Translations under genes and position numbers: made by a program | Assembly (NCBI GenBank): GCA_005792225.1 | Contig: SXSP01000412.1 | Location: 1-10,311, forward strand | DNA from: Bdellovibrionales bacterium | Lineage (GTDB): Bacteria; Bdellovibrionota; Bdellovibrionia; Bdellovibrionales; JAMPXM01 | DNA length: 10,311 nt | Direction: 5' to 3' | Shown: piece by piece, positions 1 through 7,250 of the stretch | Position numbering within the stretch: position 1 is the first letter of the stretch | Layout: every line of letters starts with the position of its first letter | Notes under the pieces: model-generated | The model's database searches: none | What the model was told of the DNA's origin: nothing | What the model saw: the letters and a program-made list of their open reading frames with translations, nothing else

Positions 1-951
1 CGGATCACTGATGATCTTTATCAAAGCGCGAACGAAGTTTCCGCGGCTTCTCAGCAGATTTCGACGGCCAGCCAACAACTCTCTTCGGGAGCGAGCGAGG
101 CGGCTTCATCGCTCGAGGAGACGGTCGCATCACTTGAAGAACTCTCCAGCATGGTGAAGCAGAACGCGGATCACGCGCGCAGTGCTTCTGGCCTCTCTGA
201 AGAAAGTCAGAAGGCTGCGGGCACCGGTGAGGAGGAGCTTCGTAAACTCGTCATCGCGGTGGGTGACATCGCTCAAGGTTCCAAAAAGATCGAGGAGATC
301 ATCAACGTCATCGATGATATCGCCTTCCAAACAAACCTCCTCGCTCTGAACGCGGCGGTCGAAGCCGCACGTGCGGGAGAGCAGGGGAAAGGTTTCGCGG
401 TTGTCGCGGAAGCCGTTCGTGCTCTCGCGCAAAGAAGCGCATCGGCCGCTAAAGACATCACGACCCTCATCAAAGAGAGCGTTGAAAAAGCAGAGAACGG
501 CGCGACCACCGCGGATCGTTCTGGCGTCGTGCTGAAGGAAATCGTTGAATCGGTTCGCAAGGTTGCGACTCTGAATGCCGAGATTTCGTCGGGAAGCCAG
601 GAACAATCGACCGGAATCGGCCAGATCAGCCAGGCGATGAATCAGCTCGATCAATCCACGCACGGAAACGCGGCCTCGGCCGAAGAAGTCGCGGCGACTT
701 CGGAACAGATGGCGGCGCAAGCCACCGCGATGCACGCTCTCGTGGCGGATCTTCGCAGACTCGTCAATGGTTCCGCAGACGGAGTTCAATCCACGGAGCG
801 CCGCGGACCTCCGAACCAAAAGGTCGTTCCGTCCGTCGTTGGAAAGAAGTCGGCAATGAATGCCGCGAAAGTCATTCCGTTCGGTGATCACGAGTCCGGG
901 CGTTTTGAAGGCGAGACGACGGGGAAAGTCGGAACAACCGACGGATTCTAA
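1..951 (+). CDS. Methyl-accepting chemotaxis protein, C-terminal signalling part (5' end outside window)
   Basis: The reading frame is open from the first base and gives 316 residues up to TAA at 949-951, so the sensor and any membrane segments lie upstream of the window. The visible part is the cytoplasmic methyl-accepting domain, a long Ala/Ser/Glu/Gln-rich antiparallel coiled coil. Its hairpin tip is near-canonical: [20 protein letters not shown] followed by [20 protein letters not shown], about residues 104-145, the region that binds CheA and CheW. Adaptation-helix sequence such as [15 protein letters not shown] lies in the returning helix. After the coiled coil, near residue 256, a tail of about 60 polar residues ends in GTTDGF; no NWETF-type CheR/CheB tether is present. 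The family transmits ligand state to the CheA kinase. The ligand cannot be inferred here. The stop overlaps the stop of the opposite-strand peptidase gene by 4 bp. Confidence 0.95.
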   Translation, partial: RITDDLYQSANEVSAASQQISTASQQLSSGASEAASSLEETVASLEELSSMVKQNADHARSASGLSEESQKAAGTGEEELRKLVIAVGDIAQGSKKIEEIINVIDDIAFQTNLLALNAAVEAARAGEQGKGFAVVAEAVRALAQRSASAAKDITTLIKESVEKAENGATTADRSGVVLKEIVESVRKVATLNAEISSGSQEQSTGIGQISQAMNQLDQSTHGNAASAEEVAATSEQMAAQATAMHALVADLRRLVNGSADGVQSTERRGPPNQKVVPSVVGKKSAMNAAKVIPFGDHESGRFEGETTGKVGTTDGF

Positions 952-1979
952 GGCGAGCGGGCTTCGGCACAAATCTGCTGCAGCTCCGCCCACTCCGTGA
1001 CCGAGAGCGGAGGATCGACCTGCTCCTTGAATTCCACGGGGGAGCCGGTCACTTCTGGATGGTCGGAATAAAAAGAACTGAAGGTGCCTTGCGACCTCGC
1101 ACGATCGTAGAATCGTTGCAGAGCACCCGCATCTAAGCCTGCGGTCTTCAGGCGAACATTCGCGGCGGCCTGTGCCTCCCTTTCTTCTGCGGGCGTGAAT
1201 TTCAGTCTCATAAACAGGTTCAATAGAGGCCGATCCAGTTCTTTGGGATTAGCGGTGAGCGTCCTGAAAAACGGAACCAAGAGGCTGTCACGTGTGAGTG
1301 CCTGCGAGACGTGGCCGAAGCGCACGTGCTCAATTTGATGCGCCAGGAGTTCAGCGATTTCCAATGGTGACTGGGCTTGCTTCAAAAATCCTTCGTAAAC
1401 ATAAATTTTGCCGCCGAGAAAAAGAAACGAGTTCACGGCCTCACCGCGAATGAAGGTGACGGAAATTTCTCGCGAGTTGCCATCGCTCTTTTGGGAATAA
1501 ACGCGGTCAAAAAGTTTTTTGCCCGCGGCTTGCCCCGCAGGCGTTTGGCAGATTTGGCTGGTTGCGACAACACTCCTCGAGCCAAATAGCGTACGCTCTA
1601 CGCCCCACGGCATCGACCGCAGTAGAGTGGTAAAACCGATGACGAGAGTGGCGAGGAGAATCGCGGCACCGACCATCCAGAGTGCAACGCGTTTTCGCGG
1701 ACTCAAACCTTTCGTTCCCGGCAACCGCCACGCCCAGGAGCTTTCGCCGAGAGCTAAGAGATCCACGATTTCAATTCTGGCGGTGGCGGGTGGGCAGGCG
1801 AACACGACACGGCTTTGACCAAATTCGAGGCTTCTCTCGAGGGCTCGAAAGTTCCACCGTTCGATAACCTCTCCCGAACTCGCGTTTTGAATCACGAGAT
1901 CGTCACCGTCGGTCTTGATCCGGCTCGCGACGGGCGAGGGATCATCGGGGGATTGATAGTATTTGGTGGAGATCCACAT
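948..1979 (-). CDS. Membrane-anchored M48-type peptidase homologue with altered HExxH motif (HQIEH)
   Basis: The protein has 343 residues. Residues 1-80 form a polar, beta-rich domain (YYQSPDD..., [13 protein letters not shown]) like the small N-terminal domain ahead of the membrane segment in some bacterial M48 peptidases. Residues 98-120 are a single hydrophobic membrane span. Residues 150-310 carry the M48 pattern: [15 protein letters not shown], then [13 protein letters not shown] (H214, H218), then EEREAQ (E268, the expected third zinc ligand) and SDHPE (H307-P308). The family uses HExxH, where the Glu activates water; here that position is Gln (codon CAA, Q215), and the usual Asp after E-A is Gln (Q270). 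Zinc ligands thus look intact while the catalytic base is missing, suggesting a non-proteolytic or strongly altered protein. The ATG at 1979 has only a weak GGA upstream. The gene is divergent from the FKBP gene and overlaps the chemoreceptor's 3' end. Confidence 0.85.
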   Translation of the reverse strand: MWISTKYYQSPDDPSPVASRIKTDGDDLVIQNASSGEVIERWNFRALERSLEFGQSRVVFACPPATARIEIVDLLALGESSWAWRLPGTKGLSPRKRVALWMVGAAILLATLVIGFTTLLRSMPWGVERTLFGSRSVVATSQICQTPAGQAAGKKLFDRVYSQKSDGNSREISVTFIRGEAVNSFLFLGGKIYVYEGFLKQAQSPLEIAELLAHQIEHVRFGHVSQALTRDSLLVPFFRTLTANPKELDRPLLNLFMRLKFTPAEEREAQAAANVRLKTAGLDAGALQRFYDRARSQGTFSSFYSDHPEVTGSPVEFKEQVDPPLSVTEWAELQQICAEARSP

Positions 1980-2067
1980 CGTTCCAGAAGCTCATCACTT
2001 TTGGTGGGCATCAGCAACGAAAACGCGCCACGTCCTAAGTCGGGTTTGTTTGTTCTCAATTTCCTAG

Positions 2068-2095
2068 GTGACAAGCGGCGGGCATGCGCTACACT
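2068..2095 (+). promoter_or_regulatory. Candidate sigma-70-type promoter for the FKBP lipoprotein gene
   Basis: GTGACA at 2068-2073 (5 of 6 to TTGACA) is followed after 16 bp by TACACT at 2090-2095 (4 of 6 to TATAAT), roughly 40 bp before the start codon at 2136. It lies in the spacer between two divergent genes, where a promoter is required. This is a match by eye only; TATATC around 2116 is an alternative -10. Confidence 0.4.
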
Positions 2096-2135
2096 TTTCC
2101 TGAACGTCACATTTGTATATCGATCAGGAGATTTC

Positions 2136-2861
2136 ATGAAAGCATCTAAGATTCTCATTTCTAGCACAGCGGCCTTGGCCATCGTCGGCCTCGCGGGTTG
2201 CGAACGCGAAGCGAGCCTCAAAACAGATCAAGAAAAAGCCAGCTACGCCGTCGGTATCCAGATCGGTCGCAGCTTGAAGTCTCAGGGAGCTGACGTTTCG
2301 ATGCCCGCTCTGGTTGCGGGTTTGAACGACGGAATTTCTGGAAAAGACGGAAAGATGAAGCCTGAAGAACTTCAACAAGCCATGCAGAAGATGCAAGAGC
2401 TCGTGATGAAGAAGCAGATGGAAGTCGCCGACAAAAACCTGAAAGAAGGCGAAGAGTGGCTCGCGAAAAACAAGTCGAAAGAGGGCGTTAAGTCGACAGA
2501 GTCGGGACTTCAATACGAAGTCGTTAAAGAAGGCACCGGCGCGACTCCGAAAGACAGCGACATGGTGAAAGTGCATTACACGGGCACCCTTATCAACGGT
2601 GAGAAGTTCGATAGCTCGCGTGATCGCGGTGAGCCGGCTGAGTTCCCCGTAAAAGGTGTGATCCCGGGCTGGACAGAGGCTTTGAAACTCATGAAAGCCG
2701 GTTCTCAGTACAAACTCGCGATCCCGGCGAAGCTCGCTTACGGTCCCCAAGGCCGTCCTGGCATTCCGCCGAATTCTCCGCTCCTCTTCGATGTTGAACT
2801 CATTGAAGTGAAGGCAATGCCCGCGGCTCCCGGTGCTCCCGGCGCAGGCAAGAAGAAGTAA
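2136..2861 (+). CDS. FKBP-type peptidyl-prolyl cis-trans isomerase, lipoprotein (FkpA/Mip-like)
   Basis: The 241-residue protein starts at ATG 2136, preceded by a good ribosome binding site (CAGGAG, 2125-2130); the frame is open further upstream but without domain content. Residues 1-22 are a lipoprotein signal with lipobox LAGC, so C22 is probably lipidated. Residues 30-115 match the FKBP N-terminal dimerisation domain (KASYAVGIQIGRSLKSQG, followed by a long charged helix). Residues 122-226 are the isomerase domain, with VHYTGTLINGEKFDSS, GVIPGWTEAL (W179 at the pocket floor), AYGPQG and PPNSPLLFDVELIEV. A short Ala/Pro/Gly tail ends in KKK. Members of this family are dimeric envelope foldases and chaperones, some acting as surface Mip virulence factors. 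Catalytic-pocket residues look complete. The gene appears monocistronic, with its own candidate promoter and a strong terminator. Confidence 0.95.
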   Translation: MKASKILISSTAALAIVGLAGCEREASLKTDQEKASYAVGIQIGRSLKSQGADVSMPALVAGLNDGISGKDGKMKPEELQQAMQKMQELVMKKQMEVADKNLKEGEEWLAKNKSKEGVKSTESGLQYEVVKEGTGATPKDSDMVKVHYTGTLINGEKFDSSRDRGEPAEFPVKGVIPGWTEALKLMKAGSQYKLAIPAKLAYGPQGRPGIPPNSPLLFDVELIEVKAMPAAPGAPGAGKKK

Positions 2862-2891
2862 GATCGTCTCAAATTGAGACACTCTTTAAGA

Positions 2892-2927
2892 GGGGAAATC
2901 CAAACAGGATTTCCCCTTTTTCTTTTT
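2892..2927 (+). terminator. Rho-independent terminator of the FKBP gene
   Basis: A perfect 10-bp stem, GGGGAAATCC (2892-2901) with GGATTTCCCC (2907-2916), closes a 5-nt loop (AAACA) and is followed directly by TTTTTCTTTTT (2917-2927). It begins 30 bp after the FKBP stop codon, the classic intrinsic terminator layout. Confidence 0.95.
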
Positions 2928-3030
2928 GCGATCCACATGGATGTTTAAGGATTGTGCACGCGTCAGACCGACTTCGGCTCTCGGGAGTCATCACCCGGCA
3001 CGGACCCGCTCTCTTCCCATTTAAATCCAT

Positions 3031-3068
3031 CTTGCTTGGCGACCGGCTTGCAAAACTCTGTAAGCAAG
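3031..3068. repeat. 7-bp inverted repeat in the leader of the small exported-protein gene
   Basis: CTTGCTT at 3031-3037 is exactly complementary to AAGCAAG at 3062-3068, separated by 24 nt. It ends 12 bp before the GAGGG ribosome binding site (3081-3085) of the next gene. It could be a protein-binding dyad or part of a 5' leader fold. The loop is long and the arms short, so it may be chance. A weak promoter-like pair (TTGGCG, 17 bp, TGTAAG) lies inside it. Confidence 0.3.
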
Positions 3069-3091
3069 GGTTGTAAGGAAGAGGGTGAAAA

Positions 3092-3523
3092 ATGAAGAGA
3101 GCAGGCGTTTATATCGAAGCGCGGGGAGCGAACGAATCGCTGATTCGCAGAATCCAGATCGCTTTTCTCGTCGCCCTCTCCGCGTTGTGCATGAGCTGCT
3201 CGGTCCAACCGGTTCCAAATACTCCAGCCGAAGATGGAACCGCTTGGTGGGCTTACCAACAATGCCTGGCCTCGCTCAGCCGCTACCAAGATAAAGAAGT
3301 GTGCAACCGAGTGGGAACTTCGATGGGCTCAAGCTACACCGACTACACGATGGGACAATATCTCTACGTCGACGATTATCAGCCGACGGGCTCGATCTTC
3401 ACGAACCAATCCTACAAGGCCGTGCGCTCCGTGGCTTACAAGACTTACCTCGAGAATCTCGATCCCGCGACGCAAGAGGATCTGAAGAGTCAGTGGCTTG
3501 CGCTGGCGGCCCAAGCTGAATAA
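3092..3523 (+). CDS. Small exported or lipidated protein of unknown family
   Basis: The 143-residue product is not recognised. The start at ATG 3092 is supported by a purine-rich ribosome binding site (AAGGAAGAGGG, 3075-3085). After a basic N-region of about 20 residues comes a hydrophobic stretch, IQIAFLVALSALCM (21-34), then C33 and C36. This resembles a signal peptide or a lipoprotein signal, but neither cysteine sits in a good lipobox, so lipidation is uncertain. The mature part holds two further cysteines (C58, C71) that could form a disulfide, and a Tyr-rich segment (TDYTMGQYLYVDDYQ). No catalytic motif is visible. The stop is 12 bp before the next start, so it is probably co-transcribed with the EEP-fold hydrolase. 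A real gene is likely, given the ribosome binding site, export signal and codon use like its neighbours. Confidence 0.75.
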   Translation: MKRAGVYIEARGANESLIRRIQIAFLVALSALCMSCSVQPVPNTPAEDGTAWWAYQQCLASLSRYQDKEVCNRVGTSMGSSYTDYTMGQYLYVDDYQPTGSIFTNQSYKAVRSVAYKTYLENLDPATQEDLKSQWLALAAQAE

Positions 3524-3535
3524 GCTTGTTCCGGC

Positions 3536-4579
3536 ATGAGTTACTTTCGTACCAGCCGGATTCGTCTTGTCGATTTCAACGTGGAGAACCTCTTCGTTTT
3601 CTTGGATCGGTTGGATCCCCACTCAACCCGAACTCTCACTGAACTTCCGGAAAAGGAATGGCAGAAGCTCTCGAGTTCCACGATTCCGAATAAACCCCTC
3701 GCGCAGGTTAAAGAAATCGCCCGCGCGGTTTTAGATCTTGATCCCGATATTCTCATGCTCTGCGAAGTCGGGGGGCGAGAGAGTCTCGCGAACTTCAGCC
3801 GCATTTTTCTGAATGACGCCTATGTCCCGCACTTGATCGAGGGGAATTCCGATCGCGGTATCGACCTCGGCTACCTCGTCAAACGGAATCTCCCGTTCAC
3901 GTTTGACCTGATCTCACATAGACATAGGTCCATCGATTTTCTTTATCCGCACGAATTGCAGTCGATCGAGTCAGGCTACGGTCACCTTCGATCCGCGCAG
4001 AAAACGAGCCATAAGTTCTCGCGAGATGTTCTCGAGTTGAGGGTCTACGAAGACGCCGATCAACCACCGGTGCTCGTTTCGCTCCTCGTTCATTTGAAGT
4101 CACAACTCGACCGCAGCCGCATCGATCCGCAAGGGCGCGACCGACGCCGGGCGGAACTCGAAAAGCTCGTGCAGATTTACAATGAACTCACAACAGAGTT
4201 CGGACCGGGAACGCCGATCGTTTTATCAGGAGACTTCAATGGCTCCGCCGCTCTTCCCAAACCGGATCCGGAGTTCACGGCCCTCTATGACCGAACTCCG
4301 CTTCTCGATTGTCTCGAGATCGCCGGCGTGCCTCAGGATGAACGATTCACGCACATGCAGATCTACAACAATCGCACGGGAACGAATCGGCAACTCGACT
4401 ATATTTTTGTTCCGCCGGAGCTAAAAGCCCGAGTGGATCACGAGAACACGTGGGTTTATCGTTTCAAAGACGAACACGGCATGACTCAAATCATCCCGCG
4501 CAACTTGAACGAAAAGCGCCTTCTTCCATCGGATCATTATCCGGTGGTTCTCACTCTGAAACCTATCGATATTCGATGA
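3536..4579 (+). CDS. Endonuclease/exonuclease/phosphatase (EEP) superfamily hydrolase
   Basis: The 347-residue protein carries the full EEP (DNase I/ExoIII-like) motif set in order: FNVENLF (N15, N18), LCEVGG (E77, metal ligand), VHLKSQ (H186), SGDFNGS (D233, N235), a LDYIFV segment (D288) and SDHYPVVLTL (D333-H334, the catalytic pair). These metal-dependent enzymes cleave phosphodiester bonds in nucleic acids or phospho-substrates; the substrate cannot be told from sequence. There is no signal peptide or membrane segment, so it is probably cytoplasmic. The ATG at 3536 lies 12 bp after the upstream gene's stop and lacks a clear Shine-Dalgarno sequence, suggesting translational coupling. The last 17 bp overlap the 3' end of the opposite-strand acetyltransferase gene. 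Confidence 0.9.
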   Translation: MSYFRTSRIRLVDFNVENLFVFLDRLDPHSTRTLTELPEKEWQKLSSSTIPNKPLAQVKEIARAVLDLDPDILMLCEVGGRESLANFSRIFLNDAYVPHLIEGNSDRGIDLGYLVKRNLPFTFDLISHRHRSIDFLYPHELQSIESGYGHLRSAQKTSHKFSRDVLELRVYEDADQPPVLVSLLVHLKSQLDRSRIDPQGRDRRRAELEKLVQIYNELTTEFGPGTPIVLSGDFNGSAALPKPDPEFTALYDRTPLLDCLEIAGVPQDERFTHMQIYNNRTGTNRQLDYIFVPPELKARVDHENTWVYRFKDEHGMTQIIPRNLNEKRLLPSDHYPVVLTLKPIDIR

Positions 4580-5399
4580 AGTCACCAATCGTCTTGTAGC
4601 CAATTTTTTCGTAAACACGGTTCGCGGCGGCGTTCGCCTTCTCAACATAAAGGAAACAGGAGCGGTGCCCGTCGGCGAGCAGTTTCCGGCTCAAGACATT
4701 GACGAGGCTCCCGGCGTATCCGCGCGATCGAGCGCCCGGATCGGTGTAAACCATGTTCACGCGCACTCCGTTCGGAGTGACGCCGCCGAAGCCCGCCATC
4801 GCGACCGGTTTTGAATCTTCCCAGATATAAAGTTGACGGCCCTCGAGGTAACGTCGGAGAACTTCTTCCGATTCACTCGCGCTCTCATCGATTTCACATT
4901 CCTCGACGAACTGGCGAGTCCATTTGAGAAGCAGACGAAGATCCTTCTCTTTTGCAATTCGCGCGAGACCCGGGCCTTGATTGAACTTCTGCGCGGAATT
5001 GCCTTCGAGGCGCAAAACATTCTGCGGGATTTTAGGCGTGAGCTGCCGCCCGCCCCCGGCCGAATAAGAATCGCTGAAGTGCGCGACGGCATCTCCTGGA
5101 CCGAGAACTCCTTTGAGAGGTAAACCTCGCGCGGCGATCTCTCCCCCCATGAAGCCCGCGGCTTCGGCCGAAGCCGTTGAGATGAGAAGTCGACGCTCGG
5201 AGGAATTCAGTCCCGCGCAAACGGCTTTGCCCGAGACTTCGACAACAAAGAACGAGAGTCGGGGTGAGCGCGCCATGGAGGCTCGAGCAAGAGACAATGA
5301 ACTTGAAAGAATGAGGTTGTTTTGTGCTTCCGACTCCATCAGCAACTTCTGCGAGCGGGTGAGAAAACTTGCGGCATCGGAGAGCTCAATGAGGTGCAT
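4563..5399 (-). CDS. GNAT-family N-acetyltransferase with extra N-terminal domain
   Basis: The protein has 278 residues. The C-terminal part, roughly 145-278, is a GNAT fold: strand-4 region VNMVYTDPGARSRGYAGSLV, with the acetyl-CoA pyrophosphate loop R224-S-R-G-Y-A229, then FLYVEKANAAANRVYEKIGY (249-268), the typical motif-B Asn and Tyr region, ending IGDFIEYR. The N-terminal part (1-140) has no motif I recognise; it resembles the degenerate GNAT-like half found in two-domain acetyltransferases, which is an inference. The family transfers acetyl from acetyl-CoA to an amine of a small molecule or protein; the substrate is unknown. The start at ATG 5399 has a weak purine-rich upstream (GAAGTGAAGAC). 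An earlier ATG runs straight into a stop. The gene is divergent from the phosphofructokinase and overlaps the EEP gene by 17 bp at the 3' end. Confidence 0.88.
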   Translation of the reverse strand: MHLIELSDAASFLTRSQKLLMESEAQNNLILSSSLSLARASMARSPRLSFFVVEVSGKAVCAGLNSSERRLLISTASAEAAGFMGGEIAARGLPLKGVLGPGDAVAHFSDSYSAGGGRQLTPKIPQNVLRLEGNSAQKFNQGPGLARIAKEKDLRLLLKWTRQFVEECEIDESASESEEVLRRYLEGRQLYIWEDSKPVAMAGFGGVTPNGVRVNMVYTDPGARSRGYAGSLVNVLSRKLLADGHRSCFLYVEKANAAANRVYEKIGYKTIGDFIEYR

Positions 5400-5470
5400 A
5401 TCTTGTCTTCACTTCATTGCGCCCTGAAGTCAAACGAGACACGGTCGGGGTCGAGTGCTAGAGTGCGCGA

Positions 5471-6523
5471 ATGATGAGTGCGGAATTGAAGAGACGGAGA
5501 ATCGGATTACTCACCGGCGGTGGCGACGCTCCCGGCCTCAACGGGATCATCGAATCCGTCGTGCGCGCGCTCTCGGGCCAAGGCATAGAGGTCGTGGGCA
5601 TCCAAGACGGTTTCGAAGGGATCTTCGAGAATCGCCATCTGCTCCTCACTCGAGATCGTGTTCTGGGCTCTCACGCGCAAGCCGGCACTCTCTTGGGAAC
5701 CTCCAACAAATCAGGAACGCGCGGTCGCGAATCCGAATTTCACGAAAAACTCTCGGCCCTCAACCTCGACGGGCTCATCGCGGCCGGCGGTGACGGGACG
5801 TTTGCGGGTTTGCAGAAAGTCGCTCAGGGATTAAAGCTTATCGGGGTTCCGAAAACGATCGACAACGATCTCGAGGGCACGGACGTCACTTTCGGTTACG
5901 ACACCGCCTGCGCGGTTGTTTCTGAATCCATTGATGCCCTTCGCGCGACGGCGGACGCTCACCGAAGAGTCCTCGTCGTCGAAGCGATGGGCCGCACCGC
6001 TGGGTGGATCGCCCTCGGCGGAGGACTTGCCGCGTATGCCGATGCGATTCTCATTCCCGAGCGTCCATTCTCCCGCGACGCTCTCCGAGAGTTTCTTTTG
6101 CAGAAGAAGGGCGAGGGGCGAAGAGGCCTCATGATCGTCGCCTCCGAAGGCGTCGCGGCCGAGGGCGAGAGCGCGTCGGTCGCGTTCAAGGTGGCGGGGA
6201 GCCCGCAAGCCGAGCGATTTGGCGGCTTCTCCGAGCGGCTCGCGAGATGGATCGAAGAGGAAGTCGACTGGGAATCTCGTCACGTCGTTCTCGGTCACTT
6301 GCAACGCTCGCGTCCTCCGACGACAACCGACCGCTTTCTCACATTAGCTATGGGCATTGAAGTGGCGAATATGGTTCTAGAAGACGACTGGAACAAAGCG
6401 GTCGTCTACCGCCAGGGTCGAGTCCAGCGCGCGCCGATCGGCGATATCATGAAGCCGGCGCGTCTCGTGAAGCCCGATCACCGTTGGGTGAAAATGGCGC
6501 AAATGTTGGGAATCTTTATCTGA
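5471..6523 (+). CDS. 6-phosphofructokinase (PfkA superfamily), group with Gly/Lys donor signature
   Basis: The 350-residue enzyme is predicted to phosphorylate fructose 6-phosphate to the 1,6-bisphosphate in glycolysis. Motifs in order are TGGGDAPGLN (15-24), GGDGT (106-110), PKTIDND (127-133, catalytic D131), EAMGRTAGW (171-179), PERPF (196-200) and GHLQR (275-279, with H276 and R279 as substrate ligands). Gly at 109 favours ATP as donor. Lys at 128 is the residue also found in pyrophosphate-dependent and some actinobacterial ATP enzymes, so ATP is preferred but not certain. The usual QRGGxPxxxDR loop reads QRSRPPTTTDR, replacing both glycines. Two adjacent ATGs (5471, 5474) are possible starts, and neither has a clear ribosome binding site. 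The gene stands alone, divergent from the acetyltransferase, and its 3' end overlaps the lipoprotein gene by 8 bp. Confidence 0.93.
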   Translation: MMSAELKRRRIGLLTGGGDAPGLNGIIESVVRALSGQGIEVVGIQDGFEGIFENRHLLLTRDRVLGSHAQAGTLLGTSNKSGTRGRESEFHEKLSALNLDGLIAAGGDGTFAGLQKVAQGLKLIGVPKTIDNDLEGTDVTFGYDTACAVVSESIDALRATADAHRRVLVVEAMGRTAGWIALGGGLAAYADAILIPERPFSRDALREFLLQKKGEGRRGLMIVASEGVAAEGESASVAFKVAGSPQAERFGGFSERLARWIEEEVDWESRHVVLGHLQRSRPPTTTDRFLTLAMGIEVANMVLEDDWNKAVVYRQGRVQRAPIGDIMKPARLVKPDHRWVKMAQMLGIFI

Positions 6524-7232
6524 CCCAGACGACGAGCGTGTTGCCGAGCATGCGCAACTGATCCGCGGCCTTCGCCTTCGAGTCGAGACAGAACGTTGAT
6601 GTTCTCTCGGGTCTTCCGGGCGTGACATAGTGGAGCTGCATGCTGTTGTCAGCACACTTTCGCACGTCAGTTTCTGAAGCCGGAATTCTTGAAGCATGAT
6701 TCTGAACGACACGAAAACTTTCGGGTGAAAGTCCCACGGCCGACTGAGATCCGGCCGAATTTGCATATAGGAGTTCGTGGCGCAGACCCCGTTTCACAAC
6801 CCAGAAGGTCGTCACGAGATTACCGGATTTCACACGGATCTCGAAGCCCTCGTTGACGCCGACAGGGAGTCGCGAGCGACGACCCGTCGCGATCTGCGAC
6901 TTCGTTAATTTGTTTTTCTGATTTTTCGGATCACGTACAGCGGCGGGCGCTCGATTTGAGGGAGCCTCCACGACGAAGTCTTCCGCAAATTCCGTGGGCC
7001 ACGTCGAAGCGGGCGCGCGTGACTTCACTTCGGGCTCGGTGAAAATCGGGTGGAGTTCCTCAATGACTTTCACTTGTTCCGTCAATGAGAACGGCTCAAG
7101 CGCAAGAGCGGGCGGTTGGCTCGCCGGAGCCCGCGACTCGATCGGCTTTTCATGAGTTGCGACCGGGCGCTGGGCGCACGCACCAAGCACCGCGCACGAG
7201 AGGAATGAGATGAAAAGTCTTGTGTACAGCAT
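6516..7232 (-). CDS. Putative lipoprotein of unknown function with repeated SRxPAS motifs
   Basis: The 238-residue protein has a short signal peptide and a good lipobox, VLGAC (C19), so it is probably anchored in an envelope membrane. Residues 20-120 are Pro/Ala-rich and charged, probably disordered, ending in a basic patch (KNQKNKLTKSQIATGRRSR). The C-terminal half looks folded (FEIRVKSGNLVTTFWVV, ELLYANSAGSQSAVGLS) with two cysteines, C193 and C215, that could pair. A short motif recurs: SRAPAS at 33-38 and 71-76, NRAPAA at 93-98 and SRIPAS at 181-186. I do not recognise the family. It starts 18 bp after the methyltransferase stop on the same strand, suggesting an operon, although its upstream sequence lacks a strong ribosome binding site. 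Its stop overlaps the phosphofructokinase 3' end by 8 bp. Confidence 0.8.
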   Translation of the reverse strand: MLYTRLFISFLSCAVLGACAQRPVATHEKPIESRAPASQPPALALEPFSLTEQVKVIEELHPIFTEPEVKSRAPASTWPTEFAEDFVVEAPSNRAPAAVRDPKNQKNKLTKSQIATGRRSRLPVGVNEGFEIRVKSGNLVTTFWVVKRGLRHELLYANSAGSQSAVGLSPESFRVVQNHASRIPASETDVRKCADNSMQLHYVTPGRPERTSTFCLDSKAKAADQLRMLGNTLVVWVR

Positions 7233-7250
7233 ACCGATTCTATCGGCAGC

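Noticed and set aside
130..993. Long open frame on the minus strand across the chemoreceptor
   Set aside because: It is Arg-rich shadow coding opposite a clearly conserved methyl-accepting domain and carries no recognisable motif.
1815..2135. Open frame extending the FKBP gene upstream to 1815
   Set aside because: It overlaps the 5' part of the M48 gene on the other strand, shows no family similarity, and the lipoprotein signal with a good ribosome binding site starts cleanly at 2136.
2124..2882. Long open frame on the minus strand across the FKBP gene
   Set aside because: It is fully antisense to an unambiguous isomerase and has a composition typical of a reverse shadow.
5831..6304. Open frame on the minus strand inside the phosphofructokinase
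   Set aside because: It is antisense to conserved active-site codons and has no motif or ribosome binding site.
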